The notes: generated from the sequence alone by a model not told the origin. A DNA stretch of 64,000 nucleotides from Roridomyces roridus (GCA_029378245.1 JARKIF010000012.1:248001-312000), one strand, 5' to 3'. Counted from the first letter of the stretch, positions 44,571 to 55,308 are shown. A program made the numbers and translations.

Positions 44571-46061
44571 ATGACGGACTTCAAAAGAATTACCAGCGTG
44601 GTCCCTAGGAACCTTCTAGACACCAATACCCCTGCTGTGGAATCTCATCTACCCAACATCCGTGACTTCATCCACCGTGCACGCGCTCAAAAGAGCCGAT
44701 TCGACACCGAGATCGCCAAGCTCCAGGCGTCTCTGGACGAGCTCTGCGCCGAGCGCGACGCACTCGACGTGGAGATTAGAAAACACGAGGGAGCCCTTTC
44801 TCCTCTTCGTCGCATGCCGCCAGAAATTATGGGCCTCATCTTCACGCTCTCTCTATCGCGCTATGACCCGCCATACTATACCTATGATTCAGCACCATGG
44901 ATTGTCAGCGCAGTCTGTGCCGACTGGCGCACCATCGCCTCCACTCCGACCCTTTGGACTACCATTAGCGACTCTGACCAGTACTTCAATGGTGCGAATC
45001 TCGAGAGTCAGCTCGCGCGCTCTGGCGATTTGCCGCTGGACATTCACTTCCATTGTGAAGACAACGAGTCTGGCATGTCGGATTTCGAGTTGGAAGTGTT
45101 CACCATTCTCGCACAACACACTGAGCGTTGGCAAACCGTCAATTTCTCAGCTACGGAGGACGCATATGCCGTCATTCAACGCGCCAAACCACAATTTTCC
45201 ATGCTGCGGAAGCTGGTAATTGAAGTGTACTACGAGCATGACTCACGGCGCCTTCGACAGAGTTACCTCAAAATGTTCAGTTCAGCTCCACGTTTGGAGG
45301 AGGTTTCCGTGAACGCGGAACTGATGGATTGCCCCACTGCTCTCGTTCTACCCTGGCATCAATTGCGGCGATATCAATCTGCTATCGAGTGGGAAAGGAT
45401 CCCCGCGCTGGCATCCGCCACTAACCTCATCGAGTGTTGCTTGAGTATGAGCGACGATAAACCGGCCAATCTTAACCTCAAAACCGTCCACCTACCCCTC
45501 CTTCTTCGCCTTTCCGTCACCCAACACGGCCTCTTGTCATATTTGGACACCCCAGCACTCCTAGAGTTGTATCATCACGATACAATGGCCAACCATTCAC
45601 TTAACGACCTCGACTTTTTCCGCCGCCTTCCTCGCGGGCTTAAAAAACTGGTCCTTGCGTCAGGAAGCTCACTTGATAGCATCGATCTCGATTTGGCGGG
45701 AATAGCGGAAGCGTTGCCAGCGTTGCAGTCTTTTGGGTGCACGCAAGTTCTTCCCATGGATTCGGTCCAACTCTTCCTGCGCTCTCTTTCCAAGCGCCCA
45801 GTTGCCTTCGAGCACATCTCGTTGACTTTGCGCAGTCCTGGCGGGAGGGATATAATCACTCTTGTGGATTTCGTCGACGGGATGGTAGGCAAGGGCTGGT
45901 GCTTGCAATCTCTGATGGTATTGCATCCCAGTGCTGAGGATTCAGAGGGTGTTCTCTCCAAAGTGGAGGCACTACGCGCCCGTGGTGTGGACATTCAAGT
46001 AATGCGCCATAGCTGGCCTTTTTATACGGGTTTGGTTCCGGTTGGTTTGCGGATCGATTAA
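44571..46061 (+). CDS. F-box protein with N-terminal coiled coil, series member 1
   Basis: A single open exon of 496 residues. A coil, RARAQKSRFDTEIAKLQAS, leads to ERDALDVEIRKHEGALSPLR and the F-box RRMPPEIMGLIFTLSL. APWIVSAVCADWRTIASTP and LWTTISDS are the usual end of basidiomycete F-boxes. The C-terminal two thirds have irregular leucine-rich repeats such as LPLLLRLSVTQHGLLSYLD. It probably recruits an unknown substrate to an SCF ubiquitin ligase. Members 2-6 of the same family follow within 17 kb. The frame is intact from ATG 44571 to TAA 46059-46061; an untranslated first exon upstream is possible. Confidence 0.85.
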   Translation: MTDFKRITSVVPRNLLDTNTPAVESHLPNIRDFIHRARAQKSRFDTEIAKLQASLDELCAERDALDVEIRKHEGALSPLRRMPPEIMGLIFTLSLSRYDPPYYTYDSAPWIVSAVCADWRTIASTPTLWTTISDSDQYFNGANLESQLARSGDLPLDIHFHCEDNESGMSDFELEVFTILAQHTERWQTVNFSATEDAYAVIQRAKPQFSMLRKLVIEVYYEHDSRRLRQSYLKMFSSAPRLEEVSVNAELMDCPTALVLPWHQLRRYQSAIEWERIPALASATNLIECCLSMSDDKPANLNLKTVHLPLLLRLSVTQHGLLSYLDTPALLELYHHDTMANHSLNDLDFFRRLPRGLKKLVLASGSSLDSIDLDLAGIAEALPALQSFGCTQVLPMDSVQLFLRSLSKRPVAFEHISLTLRSPGGRDIITLVDFVDGMVGKGWCLQSLMVLHPSAEDSEGVLSKVEALRARGVDIQVMRHSWPFYTGLVPVGLRID

Positions 46062-46267
46062 TATTCCTGTATACACTGTTTACACTGTTTACTGCAATTG
46101 TCCATTCACATGTTTGCCTAAGGTCCTTGGGAGACGGAAGTAAATTTGCTCCCGAGAAACCGAGTCTTCAGCTAGAATCTGGTAGAAATTGAATATCTCT
46201 GCAGACGGATGCCCTATATAAAGAGATAAACCAACCAGTCCGTTGTTGAATTGTTCACTTGATGCAA

Positions 46268-47663
46268 CTATTCGTCCCGAAAGACAATCTCCACCACATC
46301 GTTACTGTGCCCAACCAGCACCCTCTCTCCCGATTGCGGAACGTTAAGCAGGTGATATGGGCCATGGATCCTTTGAACGATTTCGGCTGTCTCGATGTTC
46401 CACAAACCAATTTGCGTCTCGGAAAACGCAAGGATATACGGTTCGTGGAGAGCTAATTTATGGAGATTAACGACAACGGTGAGGGATCGACTGTACTACT
46501 AGACGCACCAAATGAAACGCAAGTCGACTCCCACCTCATCACAAGTTCGTTGCGTATCATATTCCCTCCGCGGTCGATGTAAAAGCCGACCTTCTGCTCA
46601 ATATTAGGTATTCAGCTCATATCGCAATCAAAGACGTGCGTACTATCGAAGCAGACCAAAAATATGTTGGATATCCGGTACAGCCCCATCGGCTTGGAAT
46701 TTCTGGGCAGCAAATCCAGAGACGGACTCGGGCTTAGCAGAGTCGTCGTGTCCAGGTTGGTCAAATTGACAACCTCAAAAGCAAGCTGAAGCTTGTCGCG
46801 CTTCAACGCAACTGCGAGGTTTCTACGGAGAAACTGCGCCGAATGCGATTCGCATGGAATATAAAACTCCTGCAATGCAGACGATTAAATGTTTGAAACA
46901 ATCGCACCAGTGGATTTACCCGCGTAGTCACCAAAGGGGAAGTTTGTTGGCCGCTTTCCACTGCGTTGACATTGAAAGTTTTGATGATGGACGACCTCGA
47001 GGAACCGTCTTTGCGATGCATAGCCGATATCCTGAGACACCCGGCATATTCTGCGGCGCGACCGTGAAGTACGAGACGCGCTCGTTTATACGGATGACAT
47101 CAGAGGGTTGACAGGTACCAGCCTTGAGCGTGCTGAATGGGATGGTGAGGAAGACTCCACCTACATCTTCATCAGGCGAAGTTGTTGACATGGTAAAGCA
47201 AGGACGCACCAGCCAGACACAGGAACAAGTTGGCGTCCACGAGAATCTCGAATCGAGAAATGTTAGGATGGGACCAAAGCCGCAACGAGGTGCGGCCGTC
47301 ACGGGAACCCCGGTATACACCGTCCATCGTGGCATAAATGAGCCTGTTTTCGTTTTCCGAATCACAGTATGTGGAAGCCCAAACGATCTTGGTGCTGCCG
47401 AAGCCATGGTGGTTAATGTGCACAGGATGGCAGACCGTTGATTCTAGCAAAAGGAATCTGCTGCGGGGGGTCCATGATGGACAGACCAGAGCGCACGCCA
47501 CAAGGGATTGTGCATCCGGAACCAGGCACTCCAAAATATGTTCGTAGAGTTCGGTCGAGATCTGGTCCGTTATGTCTTTAGGTAGCGGGGTCGATGAGGG
47601 AGCGTTGATGGTCCTGCGCTTGGATATAGAAATTTTGGAGAAGAGGATGGAGGAGAGGGACAT
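46268..47663 (-). CDS. F-box-like plus CNH protein, copy 3
   Basis: The start MSLSSILFSKISISKRR at 47663 is followed by DITDQISTELYEHILECLVP and LVACALVCPSWTPRS. The CNH part has LIYATMDGVYRGSRDG, FEILVDANLFLCLAG, FLTIPFSTLKAG, EFYIPCESHSAQFLRRNLAV, KPMGLYRISNIFLVCFD, VGFYIDRGGNMIRNELVMRW, EPYILAFSETQIGLWNIET and QRIHGPY, ending at TAG (46268-46270). Exon borders match copies 1 and 2. Near 47005 the coding sense changes frame between LCIAKT and SSIIKTFNVNAVESG, equal to one missing base. Without correction the protein would stop before the second half of the CNH domain. The gene is convergent with F-box member 1. Confidence 0.7.
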
Positions 47664-48024
47664 CGGGTAGGACGTGTTCTGGATCCGCCCGCGACGGGGT
47701 GGGGTTTCTTATACCCGCACGGGTCGCGCGGCGGCGGGTCGCTTCGCCGCATCTGATGTGCACTGCTATGCCCACAGCCGTCCACTGCCATACCAGTTTG
47801 TAATGGCCAAAGTCATGAAATGCTGACTTTGAGGTCTTTCAGTGAGGTGTTCTAGTGTGCTCGATTTCAACAGTCGAGATGGTCGCAAGTCGAAGTTTAC
47901 TTTGATCATCATAATCAATCAACTTTCTTCTTCTCCACAAGTATCCACGCCTCGAAGCTTTCAAAGGCAAGTATGTCCTCTAGATTTGCTTTAAAAACCA
48001 TGTGTTAAACTCTTCAGCCCGGGG
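47664..48024. other. Intergenic region between divergent genes
   Basis: Promoter region for F-box/CNH copy 3 (leftward) and F-box member 2 (rightward). Words around 47915-48020, including AATCAATCAACTTTCTTCTT, recur before member 1 at 44415-44530, so the leader was duplicated with the gene. Confidence 0.5.
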
Positions 48025-49545
48025 ATGCTCGATTCTACAAGCCCCACTAGACTTCCAGACGAGGTCTTGAATAGCAACAATCCTGCACTCGAGTGCCATG
48101 TACCAACTATAAACGCCTTCCTCCTCCACGCGCGCACCAAAAAGAGCTATCTCGATGACCGGATTGCTCAGCTCGAGTCGTCACTGAACGACCTTTATTC
48201 CGAGCGCGATGCGCTGGACTGCGAGATCCAACGGCACGCTGCCACACTATCTCCTCTGCGTCGCACGCCGCCGGAGATAATATCACACATATTCACTTTG
48301 GCCCTTACCCCCGACGACGATGAGAAGTGGTACTTCCAAGAATCAGCGCCCTGGGCTCTCAGCGCAACCTGTGCCCGCTGGCGCTCGATAGCTCTTTCCC
48401 CCGTCTTTTGGACCACGATCAGCAACGGGGTCGATAATTTCGACATATCCAAACTCGAAACGCTCCTCAGTCGGTCCGGTTCTCTACCTCTGCGTATTCG
48501 TTTTTGGACGGACAACGAAAAGGACATGAACCAAGGCGAGATACGCATGGTCGATCTCCTTGCGAAGCACTGTGCGCGTTGGGAGCACCTGCTAATTGGG
48601 GGAGCGGAGGAGTTGTATGCCCGTATCCAACATGTCAGGAACCAGCTTCCTATGCTTAGGACGCTCGAGTTTGACCTTTTCTTCGATATTCCTCCCGATA
48701 CCGAGTCCGCGCTGGACATATTCAGCCACGCTCCGAAATTGGAAGAGGTTTCATCCAACATGGTATTCTGGAGAGATCCCATCCCTTTGGCTCTACCGTG
48801 GCCTCAACTATCAAAATACCAGACGGCCATCGACTGGACTGCGCTTCCTTCCCTGGCCTCCGCTACGAACCTCGTGGAGTGCACTCTCGACACGGCTCGG
48901 GACGCTGGCGTTGTCCCCGATCATATCCAGCGCGTCTCCTTCCCCCGCCTCATCCGACTGTCTGTTTCCAGCACCGCCCTTTTGGCATGTCTCGACACGC
49001 CAATCCTCATGGAGCTGTACTTTCACCATTGTGAAAAATGTAACGAGAACGACTTTGACACTACCACATTCTTGAATGCCCTGCCTCGCACGGTTCAGAA
49101 ACTGGTTTTGGACATCAAGGACACCACCATCGCCATCCTCGACTTGACGAGTATAATGGGTGCACTCCCAGCAATCAAATATTTTGGGTTCATGGAGGAT
49201 CTTTCCGCAGACGTGGTATGCGACTTTCTCCGCACCTCCGCTCCCCAGGCGCCCGCATGGGAACGAGTAGCACTGGTGGTCTGCGAAGGAGTCGGCCCTC
49301 CAGGTGCTGATGTTTTCAGCATTCTGTTGGAGACTTTGGAGACTATGGACTGGGAGGGTGCCGCCCGCCGCTTGCGCACTCTCACTTTTCATATAAATTC
49401 GGTCTTAAATTCGACACCTTCGCCGAGTATCCGGAACAGACTGGCTGTCTTGCAAGAGCGTGGTGTGGACATTGAATTTGACCAAACATACTCCCATTTT
49501 CACGGGAATTCAGTCCCTGAATTTTTCTGTATTGACCATGATTAA
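48025..49545 (+). CDS. F-box protein with N-terminal coiled coil, series member 2
   Basis: A single exon of 506 residues, same plan as member 1. The coil is ARTKKSYLDDRIAQLESSLN, followed by SERDALDCEIQRHAATLSPL. The F-box is RRTPPEIISHIFTLAL with APWALSATCARWRSIALSP and FWTTISNG. The leucine-rich part has LISRLSV-like repeats (RLIRLSVSSTALLACLD) and ends ERGVDIEFDQTYSHFHGNS. The frame is whole from ATG 48025 to TAA 49543-49545. Each member ends with a short segment of the form arginine-glycine-hydrophobic-acidic (RGVDI in members 1 and 2), which may close the repeat domain. Confidence 0.85.
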   Translation: MLDSTSPTRLPDEVLNSNNPALECHVPTINAFLLHARTKKSYLDDRIAQLESSLNDLYSERDALDCEIQRHAATLSPLRRTPPEIISHIFTLALTPDDDEKWYFQESAPWALSATCARWRSIALSPVFWTTISNGVDNFDISKLETLLSRSGSLPLRIRFWTDNEKDMNQGEIRMVDLLAKHCARWEHLLIGGAEELYARIQHVRNQLPMLRTLEFDLFFDIPPDTESALDIFSHAPKLEEVSSNMVFWRDPIPLALPWPQLSKYQTAIDWTALPSLASATNLVECTLDTARDAGVVPDHIQRVSFPRLIRLSVSSTALLACLDTPILMELYFHHCEKCNENDFDTTTFLNALPRTVQKLVLDIKDTTIAILDLTSIMGALPAIKYFGFMEDLSADVVCDFLRTSAPQAPAWERVALVVCEGVGPPGADVFSILLETLETMDWEGAARRLRTLTFHINSVLNSTPSPSIRNRLAVLQERGVDIEFDQTYSHFHGNSVPEFFCIDHD

Positions 49546-49746
49546 CGTGTATTTTTGGCGTAGCTACTTATGCTTGAATACAAACGTCGCGCAGCGGTTT
49601 GGCGCATTGGCGGCGAGCAATCAATTCATAAGTGCGCATCAAAATACCATCAACGCTTTTGATTCCGTACCATATCCTTCTTTGAAAGGTATGTCTCTTC
49701 CGCACCTCTGAATCTAAACTTGACAATTTAAACCAAGTTCAATCCG

Positions 49747-51255
49747 ATGCTCCAGTGTCCCGACTGCTCGGGTATTCTCGGACGGCCCTCCAGCGTCGTT
49801 TCCAGCCATTTTCTAGAAACCAACGCTCCTTTAACCGACCCACAAACTTTATCTTCCGTTCGTGACTTTGTCTCCAGTGCGCGCGATCACAGAGCTCGAC
49901 TGGATGCAAAGATAGCTGCCCTCCAGTCTTCTCTGGACAATCTCGTCCTCGAACGTGATGCACTGGATATTGAAATTCACAAACACGAAGGCGCTCTCTC
50001 CCCTCTTCGTCGCATGCCACCGGAGGTCATATCACACATATTCACGCTCAACCTCCAAGCCAAAGTCGACAGTACCTTCTATTTCGACGATTGTGCTCCG
50101 TGGACTCTGAGTGCAGTCTCTGCGCGCTGGCGGGACATCGCTCTGTCTCCCTTCTTCTGGACCACCATTAGCAATTGGGTCCAGAAATTCGACCTTCGCA
50201 GACTCGAACTTCAGCTTGTTCGGTCGGGGAATCTGCCACTCCGAATCCATTTCTCGGTCAAACGGCACTCGGATTTTACCCCTTTGGAGACGCAAGTGGT
50301 CGATCTTCTTGCGCAGCATGGTCTGCGATGGGAAACCATCCATCTCAAGGGCCCGGCGGCGATGTACTCTCGCATCGAAGATGTTCTTCCCCAGTTTCCG
50401 CTGCTGCGGAAGCTGCAATGTGAGATATACCGGGGCGATTTGCATGCATACACATTGGATTTCTTCAGCCATGCTCCCAAATTGGAGGAGGTTGTTGTCA
50501 AGGCCAACTTGTGGAGATTCGCGCTCACTCTGGCGCTGCCTTGGCATCAGCTATTGAGATACAGGGCCGCCACTGTATGGGACAGTCTTCCAGAGCTGGC
50601 TTTTGCGTCCAACCTTGTTGAATGCACCCTGGATATGGGATTCAAACACGCACCTATAGATCCAGGCATCCAAGTGCTCTTGCCTCGACTCCTTCCGAGT
50701 CGACTATCCATTTCACACCGCGTCCTTTTGGTCTGTTTAGAGACGCCAGCTCTCACAGATTTGTATTATTTCGACGTCGAGCGCAGCAAATCTCTCAACG
50801 ATTTGGCCTCTTTTCTCCCAAACACCCTAAAAAAACTGGTGTTGCATACCCATAACGACTGCGACAATCTGTCCTGCTTGTTCGAGGCTCTTCCCCAAAT
50901 CGAATACTTCGCTTTGACGGAATTTCTTGACGTGCATGTCATATGCGATTTTCTGGGCTCCAACGCCATGCGTACTACGCGGCCGGGATTGGAGCGTGTT
51001 GGGCTCGCAGCTCTCGCACTCAATACGGCCCAGACTCTGCTGGACACATTGGAGGTAGTAGATTCAGAGTGTCTCCCAGCTCTGGATCTTTGGGTTTATG
51101 TCTACCCAGACCTATCGCCAGAGATGCTTTTCAGAGTGGAGCACCTGGGCCAACGCGGTATGGAGTTCAACCTTTGTACATCCTTCGATCAGGCCTCGCA
51201 GGCCATCTTTCACCGGCGATTTATCCCAGAGATGTTCTATATCGACCATTCCTAG
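49747..51255 (+). CDS. F-box protein with N-terminal coiled coil, series member 3
   Basis: A single exon of 502 residues, 200 bases after member 2. It starts MLQCPDCSGILGRPSS and has the coil ARDHRARLDAKIAALQSSLD. The F-box is RRMPPEVISHIFTLNL with APWTLSAVSARWRDIALSP and FWTTISNW. The leucine-rich part has LLPSRLSISHRVLLVCLET and ends with FIPEMFYIDHS. The stop is at 51253-51255. The frame is intact. The last residues IDH plus one or two are shared with member 2, again showing recent duplication. Confidence 0.85.
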   Translation: MLQCPDCSGILGRPSSVVSSHFLETNAPLTDPQTLSSVRDFVSSARDHRARLDAKIAALQSSLDNLVLERDALDIEIHKHEGALSPLRRMPPEVISHIFTLNLQAKVDSTFYFDDCAPWTLSAVSARWRDIALSPFFWTTISNWVQKFDLRRLELQLVRSGNLPLRIHFSVKRHSDFTPLETQVVDLLAQHGLRWETIHLKGPAAMYSRIEDVLPQFPLLRKLQCEIYRGDLHAYTLDFFSHAPKLEEVVVKANLWRFALTLALPWHQLLRYRAATVWDSLPELAFASNLVECTLDMGFKHAPIDPGIQVLLPRLLPSRLSISHRVLLVCLETPALTDLYYFDVERSKSLNDLASFLPNTLKKLVLHTHNDCDNLSCLFEALPQIEYFALTEFLDVHVICDFLGSNAMRTTRPGLERVGLAALALNTAQTLLDTLEVVDSECLPALDLWVYVYPDLSPEMLFRVEHLGQRGMEFNLCTSFDQASQAIFHRRFIPEMFYIDHS

Positions 51256-51523
51256 TATAATTTGCAATTTCAGGAAGGAAAGAAGAGTGGTTTTCTTGCC
51301 AATGAATTTACGGCCGAGCCTGAGCCCGATTATTTGACAATATTGATTCAATGTTGATTGATGATCGGATTTATCGGGCTCATCTCACTTCACAACGTTG
51401 AGGGTACTTACCTGCGCTTTTCGTCTTTTGGAATGGATTATCTGACAATAGGGACCTCAGTCTAACGGTGTCGTCAAGCTCACCATTCAACAGTCTTGAG
51501 CGACGCTCAGTTCAGCGCCTTCC

Positions 51524-53062
51524 ATGCGCCAATTGCTGTTGAATTCTCGGGGATCGCTGGATTTTCCTTCCCCCGGAAGGGCTCACCAGCGACATCCTGG
51601 CCACCAACACTCCGGTCCCTGAATCCCAGAGACCTGCTGTCCGATCATTCCTCTTCCATACGCGCGCCCGCAAGCACCGTCTCGACGAGAAGATTGCGGA
51701 GCTCAGGACCACTCTCGAAGAGCTCTGCTCAGAGCGTGACGCGCTAGACACCGAGATTCGCAAGCACGCCGCCGCGCTCTCTCCCATTCGTCGCGTGCCA
51801 CCCGAAATTCTATCCCACATCTTCACGTTCGCCGTCAAAAAAACAAGGGTCCATTTTTCGAGTCGGCGCCATGGGGCCTCAGTGCAGTCTGCGTGCGCTG
51901 GCGTACCGCCGCTCATTCCCCCAGGTTTTGGACTTCGATCAGCAACAAGGTTAAAACCTTCCACCTGCCAAAGCTCGAAACTCTCCAAGCACGTTCGGGG
52001 GCGGCTCTCCCACTCGACGTCTACTTTTCATCCCGCGATGAGGATACCTTGACCGAGGCTGAAGCAGAGACGTACGACCTTCTCGTGCAGCATTCGGCTC
52101 GATGGGGAAGCGTCTATCTCAGTGGCTCTGAGGAGCTGTATACCCGTATCCAGCGCGTGGGCGCGCCACTTCCTCTGTTGCGCAACCTCGAGTTCGACCT
52201 ATACTTGGTGGATCAGCCCGACGACTCCCCGTTGGACGCTTTTAGGAATGCACCGAGACTCCAGGAGGCATCTGTGAACGCCGGGTATTGGCCCTACCCT
52301 GTCGTTCTCGATCTGCCTTGGCGCCAGCTGACCACATAATATTATTTAACATATCGGGCGAGCAGCGAATGGAGCAAACTCTCAGTTCTGTTCTCTGCCC
52401 CGAATCTCGTCGAATGTGCGTTGGATCTGGGGAGTGGCGCCGAGCCGGCTACGCTGAACGCCCCGATCCTGCTTCCCCACCTCCTCCGGCTCTCTGTGTC
52501 GCATCGCGGGCTTCTGCGTTGTTTAGACACGCCAATACTGGAAGAGCTGTATTATCAGGACGGTGACAGAAACAACAGTCTCACCGATCTCGCATTCTTC
52601 CATGGTCTCCCTCGCACTTTGAAGACCTTGGTCATTTCGGCTGCCGCCGACACCACGGATATCGATTTTCTCGGCATCGTTCAAGCACTTCCCTCCCTCA
52701 CGCGGCTGGCTTCCACATCGGAAATGCCGACAGATGTGGTCTGCAGATTACTCCACACGGTCGCCGTCGCGCCGCCACCGACACCTACTCTGGAACACTT
52801 CTTGGTGATTCTCCAAGAACAAGAGGGTTGTCATCCCGCCGAGCTTCTTCTAGACGCGTTGGAAGCAGTCGACTGGCAGACCTCCGGCTGTCGACTACGC
52901 ACTCTTGATTTCTTTTTCCTTCCTCCCCTCCGGCCAGATCTCTGCTCAAGAACAGAACAATTGCTTCGTCGGGGCATGGACGTCGCATTTGTGAGCCATC
53001 TTGACCGAAGTTCTTTCTATGACTGTGTTGTCCCTAAGACCTTCCGTCTTGAGCATTCATAG
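51524..53062 (+). pseudogene. F-box/coiled-coil series member 4, broken
   Basis: The start MRQLLLNSRGSLDF at 51524 matches member 5 (MPQLLLNCQGSLG). Three lesions follow. At the CCCCC run near 51572 one base too many shifts the frame before DILATNTPVPESQ. Near 51840, in or beside a run of seven A, one base is missing before FFESAPWGLSAVCVRW. At 52337 an in-frame TAA lies in a 15-base insertion, after LPWRQLTT. The insertion is a five-base duplication (ACATA) around ten AT-only bases. After it the frame continues normally as YRASSEWSKLSVLF to the end at 53062. Member 5 has no such insertion. Even if the one-base shifts were read errors, the insertion would still stop translation after about 270 codons. 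Confidence 0.75.
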
Positions 53063-53379
53063 CGCCAGTGCTCCATCTCCCTGCTTTGGGTACTTTGGGT
53101 CCCGCCTTCCCCTCGTTATCGCCCATCCGCCGTCGTGGCGCTGACACCCTCCGTTTCAAAACGACCCTCCTAATGGTGCATGGTGCTCAGGAAAGTATCC
53201 ATATGTGCGGTGGGATGACACTTGTACTTACTTCGGGTGAGTGGTCTTCATTGTCAGCGCAAATAACACATTAGAACTGACCTCATTTTCGCAGAACAAG
53301 GGATTTGCTCGTTCGCATGTACTGTATGAGCGTAACGAGAGAATTGAAAACTCAATTTACGACTCGTACTGCAATCCGA

Positions 53380-55308
53380 TTACATTACATTTCCCTTGAT
53401 TTCTATCCCCTCCAATCGACCCTCAGCCCTCCAAGTATTGAGAAACTCCTCGAATTTCAAAGGGCCCTCGCCCCAAATGTTCCCCTGGGCCTCTTTTGCC
53501 TGTTCCTGCGGACCAGTGGCACTAGCTTGGCCCTCCTTGTTATAGTAACCCGGAGTACACCCCCCAACTCCAGCAAACGACGTTGCTCTCTTCACAACTT
53601 CCGCGGTGTACGCATCCTCGCCCTCCTCGGTGACCTCGATCGTGATCCGCTCGGTCTGGTCAACCCGCCGCTCCGCCTCCACCAGTATCTGCGCGACGTG
53701 CGATGCCAAAGCCGACAACACATGGGTGAAATTGACCGCTAATGCCACTTGAGTTGGCCCAGTGAAAAAGAAGTTGGGAAACCCGTGGGTTGCCACGCCG
53801 TGCAGCGTCTTTGAGCCTTGTCGGATCCATTTGTCGTCCATGGACAGTCCGTCACGGCCGACCACCGTCATCCCCGCCCGGCTCACAGGACTACCACTGT
53901 CGTTCTCGACGAACAGCGAGTAGCCGGTGCTAAGGACGAGCACATCGAGCGGATATTCGGTCCCGTTCGCCATGACACCCTCCTCCGTGAGCGCATCCAG
54001 GCCCTTGCCGTTCGTGTCAACGAGAGTCACGTTTGGCTTATTGAAGGTCGGAAGATAGTCGTCATGGAACGTCGGGCGTTTACACCAGGCGGGATACCAC
54101 GCCTTGAGCTTTGCGGCGGTGGCGGGGTCCTTGACCACGTCAGTCGTCCGCTGCCGAACCCTCTCTGCGCGCTCGAGATCCATACTGTGCAGCGCGGCGA
54201 CATGCTCCGAGGTTTTGTCGGGCGACACGATGCCGGGCGCGCCAATGAACCCACAATAACTCCTGGTGCTGCACCACCTATCGTTAACCTGATCCTCGTC
54301 GATAGGAGTATCCATCGTGAATTGCGAAAGGAAGTTCTTGGAGCGGGCGTACTGCCAGCCCTTCTTGGACGCAATCTTATTGGCCCACTCGTTAGGATCG
54401 GTGGGGTGCTGGCCGCGCTCGTCAACGCTCGACGGTGTGCGTTGGAAGACATAAAGATGCTTTGCCCAGTTGCCCAATTGAGGTATTGCTTGTATCGCCG
54501 TCGCGCCCGTCCCGACGATTCCGACCGTCTTGTCCTTCAATTTTTCCATGTTCCAGTGGGTCGGGTTCCCGCCGGTGATGTCGTAATTCCAACGCGCGGT
54601 GTGGAAATGCTCCCCGCGGAATTTGTCGAAGCCTGGTAGGCGCGCAATATGCGGGAAGCCCAGAAACCCGGGCACAACAAGCACATACTGGGCCTTGAGC
54701 TGAATCTCTCTGTTCCCTTCTGCGGGGCCCCTGTTCTCCGTCCCATGCACGATCCACCGTTTTTCGGCATCGTCCCACATATAGTGGTGACAGTTCGTCC
54801 GAAACAGCGTCTTGTCTGTCAGCCCCCACTTCTCTGCGATCCTGTCGGCGTGCTCCCGGAGTTCCGACCCATAGGAGTACCTGAAGCGTGGCATGTAACC
54901 GGTCTCTTCGAGGAACGGCATGTAGGTGTAGCTCTCGGTGTCGCACATCAAGCCCGGGTAGCGGTTCCAGTACCACGTCCCGCCGAAACCGCCTGCCTCA
55001 TCCACGAGACGGATATCCTCCGCTTTGAAACCCGCCTCGATGAGGTTCACGGCGAGCATAAGACCACCATATCCGGCTCCCTGGACGAGGAACTTGATCT
55101 CGTCTCCGTTCTTGAGGGGCGGAGTCTGGGCGTTGAGTGCTGCATGATCGACCCAGGGATCCTCTCGGAGATACTTGAATTTGTCCGAAGTGGCGAGATT
55201 CAGAAATTGGGCGACACCGTCGGGACGCAGGCGCTTGTGTCGCTCCTCGGCGTATTTCTGTTGGATGGTAGCGTCGGGTATGGCTGGTCTATGGTCTGTG
55301 GTCGCCAT
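53380..55308 (-). CDS. Flavin monooxygenase of the Baeyer-Villiger type
   Basis: The enzyme inserts oxygen next to a carbonyl or oxygenates related substrates with FAD and NADPH. A single exon of 642 residues starts MATTDHRPAIPDATIQQ at 55308. The FAD-binding motif is VQGAGYGGLMLAVNL at about residues 75-89, with the usual GGTWYWNRYPGLMCDTESY block. The fingerprint FRGEHFHTARWNYD follows the Baeyer-Villiger pattern F-x-G-x3-H-x3-W but has Asn where Pro or Asp is usual. The second Rossmann motif is VGIVGTGATAIQAIPQL. The late block DVLVLSTGYSLF is also typical. The C-terminal extension of about 60 residues is as in fungal members. It is intact and stands inside the F-box series with no apparent functional link; an accessory catabolic or secondary-metabolic role is plausible. 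Confidence 0.9.
   Translation of the reverse strand: MATTDHRPAIPDATIQQKYAEERHKRLRPDGVAQFLNLATSDKFKYLREDPWVDHAALNAQTPPLKNGDEIKFLVQGAGYGGLMLAVNLIEAGFKAEDIRLVDEAGGFGGTWYWNRYPGLMCDTESYTYMPFLEETGYMPRFRYSYGSELREHADRIAEKWGLTDKTLFRTNCHHYMWDDAEKRWIVHGTENRGPAEGNREIQLKAQYVLVVPGFLGFPHIARLPGFDKFRGEHFHTARWNYDITGGNPTHWNMEKLKDKTVGIVGTGATAIQAIPQLGNWAKHLYVFQRTPSSVDERGQHPTDPNEWANKIASKKGWQYARSKNFLSQFTMDTPIDEDQVNDRWCSTRSYCGFIGAPGIVSPDKTSEHVAALHSMDLERAERVRQRTTDVVKDPATAAKLKAWYPAWCKRPTFHDDYLPTFNKPNVTLVDTNGKGLDALTEEGVMANGTEYPLDVLVLSTGYSLFVENDSGSPVSRAGMTVVGRDGLSMDDKWIRQGSKTLHGVATHGFPNFFFTGPTQVALAVNFTHVLSALASHVAQILVEAERRVDQTERITIEVTEEGEDAYTAEVVKRATSFAGVGGCTPGYYNKEGQASATGPQEQAKEAQGNIWGEGPLKFEEFLNTWRAEGRLEGIEIKGNVM

Noticed and set aside
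46205..46217. TATATAAAG element
   Set aside because: It lies between two convergent 3' ends (F-box member 1 and F-box/CNH copy 3), so it is unlikely to be a promoter.
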